DNA of 64,000 bases. Origin: Telluribacter sp035998675. GTDB lineage: Bacteria; Bacteroidota; Bacteroidia; Cytophagales; Spirosomataceae. The stretch is from assembly GCF_035998675.1 (NCBI RefSeq), contig NZ_DASYHI010000015.1:411051-475050 (forward strand), in the 5' to 3' direction. This document shows, piece after piece, positions 17,301-25,868 of the stretch; within the stretch, counting starts at the first letter, position 1, and each line of letters begins with the position of its first letter. The notes under the pieces are model-generated. The model was not told the origin of the DNA. It saw only the letters and a program-made list of their open reading frames with translations, and made no database searches. Both the position numbers and the translations under genes were made by a program.

Positions 17301-19687
17301 ACAGCCTGAATGGTGGAATTACGAACAACAACTTTATCGGCAAATCGCAGTATGCTGATCCTTTTCTGAAGGGGCAGATGGATGAAGTGCGTATCTGGAG
17401 CGTAGCCAGAAGTTCCGCCGACATCAACACTTTCAAGGATAAGTCGCTATCAGGCAATGAATTCGGTCTGTTTGCTTACTATGATTTTGAAGATGGGCCG
17501 GGAAGCACCAAGGTAAAGGATAAGTCACCCAGCAAGAACGATGGTACCCTCTTTAACATGACCAGCTACCAGCCGTTCGTAGCCCCCGGTGTTATTCAGC
17601 AGTTGGGAGTTGGCGAGAACAACGTCACCTTGACCGTGTCAGACGCAGCGGGCCTGAGTTCGTCGGCGGTGGCCAAGGTGACCGTAGTCGATAACATCGC
17701 CCCCACGCTGACGGCTGTTAATAAAACCATACCGTTGGTTGCCGGCTCGGCCACCATACAGGTTGATGATGTGGTAACCGCCTATTCGGATAACTGTGGT
17801 GTAGCCAGTCTGCAACTCAGCAAGTCAAGCTTCGATTGCAGCAACCTCGGTGACAATACAATTACAGTTACGGCTACGGATGTAAACGGAAAATCAACCA
17901 GTGTCCAGGTCACCGTGACTGTAACCGACCCCCAGTCCTCCTGTAATAAAGCTCCGGTTGCGGTCGCAAAACCGCTTGTTGTTTCGGCCGATGCCAACTG
18001 CCAGGGTACCACTACGGCAGAGGCCTTCGATGATGGCTCGTCTGACCCCGATGGAGATAAGCTGACCTTCAGCGTCTTGCCAGTCGGCCCTTACTCAAAA
18101 GGAGTCACAGACATTGTGTTTACCGTTACGGACGCACGTGGTGCCATAAGTAGTGTCAATACCACTATCACCGTGGAAGACAAGCAGGGCCCAACATTCA
18201 CAACACCGGCCGACCGTACGGTGAGCCTGCTGGAAAACTGTAGCTTTACCGTGCCCGATCTGCTGATGGGTCTGACCGGCACCGATAACTGCAGCATGGC
18301 CAGCTTCACCCAAAGCCCAGCCGCAGGAACCGTACTAAGTTCAGCGCCGAATCAGACGCACACGGTGACCATCACGGCCACCGATGAAGCGGGCAACTAC
18401 ACGGAGGAAATCGTTACGCTGACGGCTAAGGATGAGAAGGAGCCCCTGGCACTGGCCAGGCCCCTGACGGTCCAACTCGACGCTTCGGGTAAGGCTACAA
18501 TCAGCCCCGCCCAGCTTAACAACGGTTCCAGTGACAACTGCACCGATGCGGCCAGTCTGCAACTGAGCCTGGACAAATCCAGCTTCGACTGCTCAAACAC
18601 TGGCCCCAACACCGTCATTCTGACCGTAACCGACGCCAGCGGAAACAGCGCTAAGGCTGAGGTAGTGGTAACCGTAGAAGACAAACTCCAGCCTGCCATC
18701 ACCTGCCCGGCCGAAGAGATAACCCATTGCTTTGCCGCTACCAACACCTATACGATTCCGGATCTGGTGGCAACCGACAACTGCCAGATTGCTTCGGTGA
18801 GCTTTACGATCAGCGGGGCTACCAACCGCACCGGTACAGGCACAGATGCCAGCGGGGAGTTCCAGGTGGGTACCAGCACGATTCAGTGGACGGTGACCGA
18901 CCAGAGCGGCAACCACTCGCAGTGCAGCCGTACGGTGGTCATCAATGCTCCTCTGAGTGTGTCGCTCGCCAGCGTGAACTCCATCGGGGCGGGGGCGCAG
19001 CCCAACACGATCTACGTAGGCTATGGCCCTCAGAGTCTTACCTACGAACCGGTCGTTAGCGGAGGCACGGCGCCTTACAGCTACACCTGGTCAAACGGCT
19101 CAATGGGCTCCTCACTGGTGTTGACAGAGGCTGGAAACTACAGCGTGAGCATCTCCGACGCCCGGGGTTGTGTGCAGAGCACGAGTGTTGTATCGGTCAA
19201 GATGGTCGATGTGCGTTGCGGCAATAAGAATGATAAGGTGCTGGTATGCCAAAAAACTAGCAGTGCAAAGAATCCCTGGAACCAGATTTGTGTAGATGCT
19301 AATGCCGTAGCCACTCATTTGGCCAATGGAAGCACCCTTGGTACCTGCGCAGCGCCTACCAGTCGTACGGCAGCTCCCCAGGAAGTACAACCTACCGCAG
19401 TAGTAGTTGACCTGGCGGATGAGTCAGTGAAGGAGCTGACGGTAACGGTAGGACCTAACCCCGCCAGTGACCGCTTTATGGTGGAGATCAGGCTTCCTCA
19501 GGCTACGGATGTGGTACTTGAAGTACGTGACCTGCGCGGTCAACTCATGCAGTCGCGTACAGTACCAACTGCTGGTACTCGGCTACGTCAGGAAGTTTCT
19601 CTGAATATGTACCCAGAAGGCTTGTACCTGCTGAACGTGCAGACAGCAACTGAGCGGAGAGTAATTAAGGTGGTGAAGAACCAGTAA
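14345..19687 (+). CDS. Giant T9SS-secreted surface protein: beta-helix, MBG, LamG, HYR-like repeats
   Basis: About 1780 residues from the ATG at 14345, where MKQHYHFLRHLARVLLLSSF begins a signal peptide; an earlier in-frame start would add nine residues. Order of parts: a right-handed parallel beta-helix rich in N-x-F and GNYWG motifs (about 30-520), an Ig-like strand region, two MBG-type domains (about 640-800), a LamG/concanavalin-like domain (about 850-1070) set inside a HYR-like module, three or four HYR/Ig-like repeats with VTVEDK-type ends (to about 1530), a SprB-like segment with YTWSNG, and a type IX secretion sorting domain starting VGPNPASDRF (about 1705 to the end, KVVKNQ). It is likely attached to or released from the cell surface and may bind glycans. 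Two exons' worth of the beta-helix are a 98% identical duplication (separate entry). Confidence 0.88.
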   Translation: MKQHYHFLRHLARVLLLSSFLFGFSQARGDIFTVTNTNDDGPGSLRQAILNANANSGSDEINFNIGTGPHSIILSAALPQINGSVAIDGTTQPGYGGTPLISILFNGTIINVSGGSRLEIKGLALASVTGVVGTAISLNNVDGAIILNCAFSNRQVGIASSGGKDLRVLSNSFVNASAGSGFALQVNGVTTASLPKGLLVRDNTFSGGGNGIYLLNMEGLVIGDESVSGANVVLRDGDLHGFGGTALQLAACDNAVIDNLDVGRSSGVLGVGINLAGADNDNVLIQNCQISNRQVGIASSGGKDLRVLSNSFVNASAGSGFALQVNGVTTASLPKGLLVRDNTFSGGGNGIYLLNMEGLVIGDESVSGANVVLRDGDLHGFGGTALQLASCDNALIEKLNLSYNRNSSFGTGLILNNCSSATVTTNSVCSRATGISVAGTTSGQLIANNLVSCTRGLTVTSNGSLTITDNTFQGNGSAVFNNGLETLIARGNYWGAPNGPTSLGGTGNSYTGPVDATGFLTSPAANVARLNGTLTPSTQSVSSLTSTGCVAGAAKTFTVLGKCIGNPVVIEAPANFELSADGNTYTDILTLNTGTTASTVYVRIASGATAGNVSGSPVITGASAAQITFSGTVQSAAPDAPTVNDASNTFTYNGNTQTATATAGNGATVQYFLAPTGGETENPVATDAGTYTFYAQASLNGCVSTSRTKVTLKISQADLTIVVDDKTKDYGQDNPQLTGTVTGIVPSDGITVQYSTTADNTSEERDGGYPIIATLNDPNNRLDNYTLSNTPAVLSVVGKANQAPVAVAKDIVIALDANGKATITPDDIDGGSTDDQAITNKAISNTTFGCNPANYALAFNGTNPGGYFTLPAGVVKGLTNFTFEAWVNYTDNGNWTRFMDFGNNTNVNMFFTAKNGRNPGLGNPRFAITIGGINGEQVINSNIAMPTGWHHVAVVLKQVSSNSVTGTMYIDGKVVGTNNAMTLTPNSLNGGITNNNFIGKSQYADPFLKGQMDEVRIWSVARSSADINTFKDKSLSGNEFGLFAYYDFEDGPGSTKVKDKSPSKNDGTLFNMTSYQPFVAPGVIQQLGVGENNVTLTVSDAAGLSSSAVAKVTVVDNIAPTLTAVNKTIPLVAGSATIQVDDVVTAYSDNCGVASLQLSKSSFDCSNLGDNTITVTATDVNGKSTSVQVTVTVTDPQSSCNKAPVAVAKPLVVSADANCQGTTTAEAFDDGSSDPDGDKLTFSVLPVGPYSKGVTDIVFTVTDARGAISSVNTTITVEDKQGPTFTTPADRTVSLLENCSFTVPDLLMGLTGTDNCSMASFTQSPAAGTVLSSAPNQTHTVTITATDEAGNYTEEIVTLTAKDEKEPLALARPLTVQLDASGKATISPAQLNNGSSDNCTDAASLQLSLDKSSFDCSNTGPNTVILTVTDASGNSAKAEVVVTVEDKLQPAITCPAEEITHCFAATNTYTIPDLVATDNCQIASVSFTISGATNRTGTGTDASGEFQVGTSTIQWTVTDQSGNHSQCSRTVVINAPLSVSLASVNSIGAGAQPNTIYVGYGPQSLTYEPVVSGGTAPYSYTWSNGSMGSSLVLTEAGNYSVSISDARGCVQSTSVVSVKMVDVRCGNKNDKVLVCQKTSSAKNPWNQICVDANAVATHLANGSTLGTCAAPTSRTAAPQEVQPTAVVVDLADESVKELTVTVGPNPASDRFMVEIRLPQATDVVLEVRDLRGQLMQSRTVPTAGTRLRQEVSLNMYPEGLYLLNVQTATERRVIKVVKNQ
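14798..15108 (+). repeat. In-frame 311-bp duplication, copy 1
   Basis: Matches 15215-15525 at about 98% (roughly six or seven differences, nearly all silent). The offset of 417 bases is exactly 139 codons, so the reading frame and beta-helix register are kept. Confidence 0.9.
15215..15525 (+). repeat. In-frame 311-bp duplication, copy 2
   Basis: Second copy. At protein level the block from NRQVGIASSGG to LQLA.CDNA differs from copy 1 at a single residue (Ala to Ser just before CDNA). Confidence 0.9.
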
Positions 19688-19705
19688 AGTTCTTTCCGAT
19701 AATCA

Positions 19706-19750
19706 AAAGGACAGAGTCCTGGCTGCCATGCAGTCAGGACTCTGTCCTTT
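19706..19750. terminator. Strong hairpin terminator between the giant protein gene and nuoH side
   Basis: A perfect 16-bp stem (19706-19721 with 19735-19750) capped by an inner CTGC/GCAG helix. The stem's own AAA/TTT ends give short T runs on both strands, so it may act in both directions. Confidence 0.8.
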
Positions 19751-19928
19751 ACCAAGTCAACGCTATCACCAAAACTCCTTCTTTGCAATAGCTACGGATA
19801 GATAATAAAGGCTGTTCCTCTAACCGTTAGTAGCTTTCTACTATGACTTTTATGCCTCTTTCAAGAAAAGCGATAAAAGGTGATAACCCTAATTTCAAAA
19901 AATAGAGATTATATAAATAGCGCTACCT

Positions 19929-21014
19929 CTACACCCCCAGCAGCCGCCACACGCCCGAGAAGAAAAACAGCGCCAGCCCTACGGGTGTAAGTACCTTCCA
20001 GCCCAGGTACATGAGCTGGTCTACGCGCAGGCGGGGTAGTGTCCAGCGTACCCACATCTGCACCAGTACCGCCAGCAGGGCCTTGGATAAGAGCCAGAAA
20101 GCACCCGACAGGTACCCAAAAATAGTACCCGGCTCGCCACTCGTCCAGTCGGCCAGGCGTACGGGGCCTATGTTGGGGAAAGGGGTATTCCAGCTACCCA
20201 GAAACAGAATAGCTCCCAGCAGCGACACCAGCAGCATCATGCCGTACTCCGACAGCATCAGCAGCGCCCAGCGCATACCCGAGTACTCGGTATGAAAACC
20301 AGCCACAATCTCCGATTCGCCCTCGGGCAGGTCAAAGGGGGCGCGGTTGCACTCGGCCAGGGAAGCAATGAAGAAAACAACGTACGCTATGAGCAGGAAC
20401 GGATTGCGGAAAATATTCCAGGTCAGGAAGCCCCCTACGTTCGTGACGTCCAGCCCCAGGCCTTTCAGCCCGAAAAGGTAGTTGGCATCGGGTGAATAAA
20501 TACCCTGCTGAAAACTAATAACCTGCAGGTCCAGGGTCTGGGCGATCATGACCACGCACAACACCGAAAGCCCCAGCGGCACCTCGTAGGAAACAATCTG
20601 GGCAACGGCGCGCATGGCCCCAAAGAGTGAGTACTTGTTGTTGGACCCCCAACCCGCCATCAGCAGACCTATGACATCAATGGAAACAATAGTAAGCAGG
20701 TAAAAAACCCCCACCGCAGCCCCTGAACCCGAAAGGTCCGGTGCCAGCGGTACTACCGCGTAGCCGGCAAAGATAGCCGTGAATATAACAATGGGCGCCA
20801 GCAGGAACATCCAGCGATCGGCGGCCTTTGGCACAATGTCTTCTTTCTGCAGGAGTTTTAGTAAATCAGCAAACAGCTGTAGCAGTCCCCATTTTCCCAC
20901 TTCCATCGGACCCATACGGTCCTGAATGAAGGCGGAAACTTTGCGTTCGAGGTATACCCCCACCACCACAAAGCCGGGTACCATAAGTAAAAACAGGAGT
21001 AGCGTAAGAGGCAC
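19929..21014 (-). CDS. nuoH: NADH-quinone oxidoreductase subunit H
   Basis: A 361-residue membrane protein of respiratory complex I with about eight hydrophobic helices. It starts PLTLLLFLLMVPGFVVVGVYLERKV-like, with the conserved ERK, the QDRMGPMEVG loop (about 33), the DLLKLLQKEDIVP motif (about 51) and EYSGMRWALLMLSEYG (about 216) that line the quinone chamber. Length is normal and no lesion is seen. It is not next to any other nuo gene here: downstream is the giant surface-protein gene in convergent orientation, upstream the treS fusion. A 104-bp copy of its 3' end lies 9.1 kb away. Intact but apparently separated from the rest of its operon. Confidence 0.93.
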   Translation of the reverse strand: MPLTLLLFLLMVPGFVVVGVYLERKVSAFIQDRMGPMEVGKWGLLQLFADLLKLLQKEDIVPKAADRWMFLLAPIVIFTAIFAGYAVVPLAPDLSGSGAAVGVFYLLTIVSIDVIGLLMAGWGSNNKYSLFGAMRAVAQIVSYEVPLGLSVLCVVMIAQTLDLQVISFQQGIYSPDANYLFGLKGLGLDVTNVGGFLTWNIFRNPFLLIAYVVFFIASLAECNRAPFDLPEGESEIVAGFHTEYSGMRWALLMLSEYGMMLLVSLLGAILFLGSWNTPFPNIGPVRLADWTSGEPGTIFGYLSGAFWLLSKALLAVLVQMWVRWTLPRLRVDQLMYLGWKVLTPVGLALFFFSGVWRLLGV

Positions 21015-21046
21015 GGGCAGGTACGTAGTTAGTCAGCTAAGTCACT

Positions 21047-21075
21047 CCAGGACCGGCTTTTGCTACCGGTCCTGG
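21047..21075 (-). terminator. Possible terminator of the treS fusion gene
   Basis: CCAGGACCGG pairs perfectly with CCGGTCCTGG around a 9-base loop. There is no clear T run on the minus strand, so termination is uncertain. Confidence 0.45.
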
Positions 21076-21131
21076 GGTGGCTTGTACTTGATTACCCGCA
21101 AAGGTAGAGAAAATATGGTATCTGTAGCCGG

Positions 21132-24100
21132 TCAGGAACTGGCTTCAGGTACCTCTTTCTGATTTTCTACCTGATTCAAAATTGATTTAATGATCTGGAG
21201 CGGTACGATGACCCAATCGGGACGGTTATTGAGCTCCTCGTTAAGGTCAAAGATCGCTTTTTCGAGAATGAACGTCTGGGTCATTACGTTCAGGTCTTCT
21301 TTTTCCCGGGGAATAAACAGGCTGCCTTCTACGGTTTCCAGGTAAGCCTGCATAAAGAAGCCCGATACGTAGTGTACCCAAATCTCGGCGAAAGGCAGCA
21401 GTTTTGGAATGTCTTCCTCCCGAATCTGGTCGTTCCGCAGCAGGGCTGAGTAGGCCGCGTAGTAAAACGAATGAACCATACCGATGACGTCGCGCAGGGG
21501 CGAACGTTTCAGTCGGCGCTCGCTATGGCTGCGGCTGGGATCTCCTCCAAAGTCAAAAATAGCCAGGTCTTTTCCCGTAAACAGGACCTGCCCCAGGTGG
21601 TAATTGCCATGAATCCGGATTTTTACCACATCCAGCTTTTTAGTATAAATCCGCTTCAGCAGGCTCAATATTTCTTCCTTCTGGGCCAGCAGCTTTTCGG
21701 CATCTTCCCGCACGTTATCCGGCAGTTTTTGCAGGTTGCGGGACTGGTTCTGGAAAGTCTCCCGAACCAGCGACTGCAGCGCCGAGAACAACGAACGCTG
21801 GTAATGCAGGGAGAAATCTTCGGGGGCGAAGTCTTTTTGACTGGTGTCCGAAGCCAGCGCTTTGTGCATTTCGCCCGTTCGTAAACCCAGTAGCCGGGTA
21901 CCTTCGGCGATGGGCCCGCCCAGCAGCTCTTTCAGGTCTTCGGGTATATCATCATACGCCACCGGCTCGGTCAGGCTGCCTTTCAGTTGGTAAGAAGGCA
22001 GCGCGTCCTGATCCAGCGCCAGAATACGCTCGTAGTAGTTGTTCAGCCTTTCCAGCATGTAGTTCCAGCCTTCGCCGTGGCTCTCGACCGATTTCTGCAT
22101 CATGCCCAGTACAATAGAATCCCCCTCAACTTTCCATTCTATCGCCCCAATAAAGGAAGGCATATAGTCAAAATGGGCCTGCTCGCTCAGGAAACGCGTT
22201 ATTTCCATGTCCGGATTGATGGCACGGTCCACGCGGCGGTACATTTTGAGCGAGAAATCGTTGTCGTAGGTAATGTAGGTATTTTGCTCTGACGCCTGCA
22301 GCCGCGACTTTATCTCCTCCTGGCCTTCGGGTAGCAGGTCTGAAATACCATCTCCCCTGAACACCAGCTGCCCCTTATCGAGCGAGATTGATTCTTTACC
22401 TGCAATATTTTTAAAGAGCTGCTGCTGCATTTCAACGGTAAAGAGAGCATCGCAAAGAAGCCCCGCCTGTTCTCCTACCTGTATCTCAGCCAGTACCGCC
22501 TGCGGGCAGTTTTCAATGATACGTTTTGAGGTGTCTTCCGTTACCATGGTCAGCGCCAACTGGTACGTTTCGGGTAATCCGCTTTCGTAGTGTACCTCAA
22601 TAAGAAGTATGCGGACCTCGCTTTCGGTTAACGACCAACCCGCATGCTGCACCACTTCGGCACTTAGTACCGTTCGTTTTTTTCCGTTAAACCAGCTCAT
22701 TTTCTTCAGATAATCCTGAAGTATGCTAGTTTCCAGTTGCTTCAGTGTTTCTTTCTGAACCAGGTTCTCCCATTTATTTATTCTGATTCTTGGAAGTGGT
22801 CTCACTTCATCCGCGCTAAGGAATACCTTTTCCAACACAAACCACTGGTACCCGTAGGAGCCCAGGGTAAAGAAGTAGGGGCTGTCTTCTTTGATAACCG
22901 GAAAACGATTTTTGCTGAATACCTCTACCGGCACGTATCCTTTAAACGCACCCAGGTCCAGTTCGGCGGGTTGTGAGTACCTCGACAGATTAACTATCAC
23001 GAGTACCGTTTCATCATCGTAGCTACGGGTAAAGGCCAGTACTTTCGGGTTATCAACATTGATAAATTCCATGTCGCCACGGCCAAAAGCCTTGTACCGC
23101 TTCCGCATAGTAATCATGCGCTTCATAAACCACAGCAACGACGACGGGTTACGGCGCTGCGTTTCGACATTGACCGACTCGTAGTGGTATTCCGGATCGA
23201 GAATAACGGGCAGGTACAGTTTCTGCGGATTTGATAACGAGAAACCGGCGTTACGGTCGGGTGACCACTGCATCGGCGTACGAACGCCGTCGCGATCACC
23301 GAGGTAAAAATTATCACCCATACCAATTTCATCGCCGTAGTAAATTACGGGCGTGCCGCTGAGCGAGAACAGCAGGCAGTTCATCAGTTCTATTTTGCGA
23401 CGGTTGTTCTCCATGAGCGGCGCCAGGCGGTGCCGGATACCCAGGTTTATCTTCGCCTTTGGGTCCTTGGCGTATACCTTGTACATATAATCCCGCTCTT
23501 CGTCCGTCACCATCTCCAGCGTCAGCTCATCGTGGTTGCGCAGGAATATGGCCCACTGACAGTTTTCGGGAATGTCGGGAGTTTGCTCAAATATATCTGT
23601 AATGGGGTACCGGTCTTCCATCTGCAGGGCCATGAACATCCGGGGCATTACCGGGAAATGGTAGTTCATGTGACACTCGTCGCCGTCGCCGAAGTACGAA
23701 GCCGAGTCTTCGGGCCACATATTGGCCTCGGCCAGAAAGACCGTACCGGGAAACCTCTGGTCAATGTGCGTCCGTAGCTTTTTAAGGAAAACGTGGGTTT
23801 CGGGCAGGTTTTCACCGTTGGTACCCTCGCGCTCGTATAGGTACGGAACGGCATCCAGCCGGAAACCATCCACGCCCATTTCGCACCAGTAGTCTATGAT
23901 CTTGAATATCTCGTCCTGCACCAGCAGACTGTCGTAGTTGAGGTCGGGCTGGTGGTGGAAAAAGCGGTGCCAGTAGTACTGCTGCGCTACGGAGTCCCAG
24001 GTCCAGTTGGACGCTTCGAAATCCTGAAAAATAATACGGACATCCTTATACTTCGTCGGGTCGTCATTCCATACGTAAAAATCACGTTCGGGCGAGCCCT

Positions 24101-24482
24101 TGGGTGCCCGCCGCGCCCGCTGAAACCACGGATGCTGATCGGAGGTGTGGTTTATTACCAACTCCGTAATTACTTTCAGGTTACGGCTATGCGCTTCGTT
24201 AAGAAACAGTTGAAACTGTTGTATATCACCATAAGACGGATTGATACTGTAGTAGTCTGCTATGTCGTAGCCGTCGTCCCGCAGGGGAGAAGGATAAAAA
24301 GGAAGTACCCAGATGGCCGTTACGCCCAGATCTTCCAGATAATCCAGCTTTTCCATAATACCCTGGAAATCGCCGATTCCATCACCGTTACCGTCCCGGA
24401 ACGCCTTGATATGTAATTCATAAATAATGGCGTCTTTGTACCAGTGGAGATTATCATCAAATACCGTCTTATTTTTTGCCAT
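21132..24482 (-). CDS. treS: Trehalose synthase (maltose glucosyltransferase) fused to a maltokinase-like domain
   Basis: About 1116 residues from the ATG at 24482; an in-frame start at 24527 would add 15. The N-terminal GH13 barrel (about 10-550) starts WYKDAIIYELHIKAFRDGNG and has the catalytic set: nucleophile Asp in GFRLDAVPYL (about 205), acid Glu in FLAEANMWPED (about 250) and Asp in FLRNHDEL (about 315). It interconverts maltose and trehalose. The C-terminal part (about 600-1116) is a Pep2/maltokinase-like domain that normally makes maltose-1-phosphate for the GlgE glucan pathway. Here the catalytic-loop motif usually read HGDYHLGQ is HGNYHLGQ (Asn from AAT at 21603-21605) and the usual DFEGEP reads DFGGDP. 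The kinase may therefore be impaired. No glgE or glgB is in the window. Confidence 0.9.
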   Translation of the reverse strand: MAKNKTVFDDNLHWYKDAIIYELHIKAFRDGNGDGIGDFQGIMEKLDYLEDLGVTAIWVLPFYPSPLRDDGYDIADYYSINPSYGDIQQFQLFLNEAHSRNLKVITELVINHTSDQHPWFQRARRAPKGSPERDFYVWNDDPTKYKDVRIIFQDFEASNWTWDSVAQQYYWHRFFHHQPDLNYDSLLVQDEIFKIIDYWCEMGVDGFRLDAVPYLYEREGTNGENLPETHVFLKKLRTHIDQRFPGTVFLAEANMWPEDSASYFGDGDECHMNYHFPVMPRMFMALQMEDRYPITDIFEQTPDIPENCQWAIFLRNHDELTLEMVTDEERDYMYKVYAKDPKAKINLGIRHRLAPLMENNRRKIELMNCLLFSLSGTPVIYYGDEIGMGDNFYLGDRDGVRTPMQWSPDRNAGFSLSNPQKLYLPVILDPEYHYESVNVETQRRNPSSLLWFMKRMITMRKRYKAFGRGDMEFINVDNPKVLAFTRSYDDETVLVIVNLSRYSQPAELDLGAFKGYVPVEVFSKNRFPVIKEDSPYFFTLGSYGYQWFVLEKVFLSADEVRPLPRIRINKWENLVQKETLKQLETSILQDYLKKMSWFNGKKRTVLSAEVVQHAGWSLTESEVRILLIEVHYESGLPETYQLALTMVTEDTSKRIIENCPQAVLAEIQVGEQAGLLCDALFTVEMQQQLFKNIAGKESISLDKGQLVFRGDGISDLLPEGQEEIKSRLQASEQNTYITYDNDFSLKMYRRVDRAINPDMEITRFLSEQAHFDYMPSFIGAIEWKVEGDSIVLGMMQKSVESHGEGWNYMLERLNNYYERILALDQDALPSYQLKGSLTEPVAYDDIPEDLKELLGGPIAEGTRLLGLRTGEMHKALASDTSQKDFAPEDFSLHYQRSLFSALQSLVRETFQNQSRNLQKLPDNVREDAEKLLAQKEEILSLLKRIYTKKLDVVKIRIHGNYHLGQVLFTGKDLAIFDFGGDPSRSHSERRLKRSPLRDVIGMVHSFYYAAYSALLRNDQIREEDIPKLLPFAEIWVHYVSGFFMQAYLETVEGSLFIPREKEDLNVMTQTFILEKAIFDLNEELNNRPDWVIVPLQIIKSILNQVENQKEVPEASS

Positions 24483-24769
24483 AATTTCTTTATTTTTCTT
24501 TTGTATGGTGCATAATTTACGTGCCACCTCAGCCAGCGGCGCCGGCAGTTCAGCGGCAGGTTTGGTTTAAGTACTTGCTATTTACAAAGTCTATACCCGG
24601 CCTTGTAAGTAGCCCGTGCCTGAATAGATTTACAGCGCCTCCGCCCATTGGCCGTGGTCAGAGCCGTTCCTATGATTATAACTGTATCTAAGTAGTCATG
24701 TTTAGAAAGAAGCTTTCTTAAGGTACTTTAGCAGGAGAATTTCTCACTTACGCCCTGTGGTCATCTGTC

Positions 24770-25867
24770 ATGAAAAACACCGCTTTTCTTATTGTACTGC
24801 TTGTCTATACGGTAGGTACTTCTTACCGTAGCTATTCCCAGCAGCCTCCCCGCACTATTGTGGAAATAAAAGGAAACCAGTTCTACATCAACGGCCAGCC
24901 TACCTACCCCAACCGGTACTGGAATGGTCATAAAATAGAAGGCCTGCTGATGAACTCCCGGATGGTACAGGGCATATTTGACGACCAAAACCCCGAAACC
25001 CGGTCGTTGTTTGTCTACCCCGATACCCGCCTGTGGGACGCCGACCGCAACACCAACGAGTTTGTCAATGCCATGGAAGAGTGGTACCGGCACGGCCTGC
25101 TGGCCTTCACACTGAACCTGCAGGGTGGCAGCCCCACCGGCTACGGCAATAAGGGCTGGGTCAACTCAGCTTTTGATGCCAAAGGCAACCTCCGGTTCGA
25201 CTACTTCACCCGGCTGGACAAAATACTCCAACGGGCTGATGAACTCGGGATGGTAGTTATACTGGGACTTTTTTACTTTGGGCAGGACGAAATTCTGGAA
25301 GACGAGAAAGCCGTAGTAAACGCCGTAGACCGGGCTACCGACTGGCTGCTAAGGAAAGGGTATCGCCATGTCCTCATTGAAATCAATAACGAGTGTAATG
25401 TCCGCTATGACCACGCTATTCTGCAACCCGAGCGCGTACACGAGCTGATAGAGTGGGTACAGCAAAAAGAGGAAAAGGGGTACCGTTTGCTGGTAAGTAC
25501 CAGTTACGGAGGAGGCACCCTGCCCAGGCCTAATGTCGTAAGCGCCGCCGACTTTATTCTGCTCCACGGCAACGGAATCAAAGAGCCCGAACGCATTACC
25601 CGCCTGGTTGAACAAACCCGGCAGGTAGAGGGCTACCGCAACCAACCCATTGTATTCAACGAGGACGACCATTTTGACTTTGACCAGCCGGTCAATAACT
25701 TCGTAAACGCCGTAAAAGCGTACGCCTCCTGGGGGTACTTCGACTACCGCAAAGAAGGGGAAGGATTCCACGAAGGCTACCAGAGTATACCCGCCGACTG
25801 GGGTATTAATTCCGATAGAAAGCGGGGGTTCTTTACTTTGTTACGGGAGATTACGGGCGGCAACTGA
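24770..25867 (+). CDS. Exported GH5-like (cellulase superfamily) glycosidase
   Basis: A 365-residue protein with a signal peptide (MKNTAFLIVLLVYTVGTSYR, ending about YSQQ). The body has the alternating strand-helix pattern of a TIM barrel. INNECN (about 204) and FNEDDHF (about 301) are placed like the acid/base and nucleophile glutamates of clan GH-A enzymes, and a LLHGN strand lies between them. The substrate is unknown. It is convergent with the Wzi gene, leaving one base between stop codons, and divergent from treS. I cannot name a CAZy family with certainty; the superfamily call is moderate. Confidence 0.65.
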   Translation: MKNTAFLIVLLVYTVGTSYRSYSQQPPRTIVEIKGNQFYINGQPTYPNRYWNGHKIEGLLMNSRMVQGIFDDQNPETRSLFVYPDTRLWDADRNTNEFVNAMEEWYRHGLLAFTLNLQGGSPTGYGNKGWVNSAFDAKGNLRFDYFTRLDKILQRADELGMVVILGLFYFGQDEILEDEKAVVNAVDRATDWLLRKGYRHVLIEINNECNVRYDHAILQPERVHELIEWVQQKEEKGYRLLVSTSYGGGTLPRPNVVSAADFILLHGNGIKEPERITRLVEQTRQVEGYRNQPIVFNEDDHFDFDQPVNNFVNAVKAYASWGYFDYRKEGEGFHEGYQSIPADWGINSDRKRGFFTLLREITGGN

Positions 25868-25868
25868 T

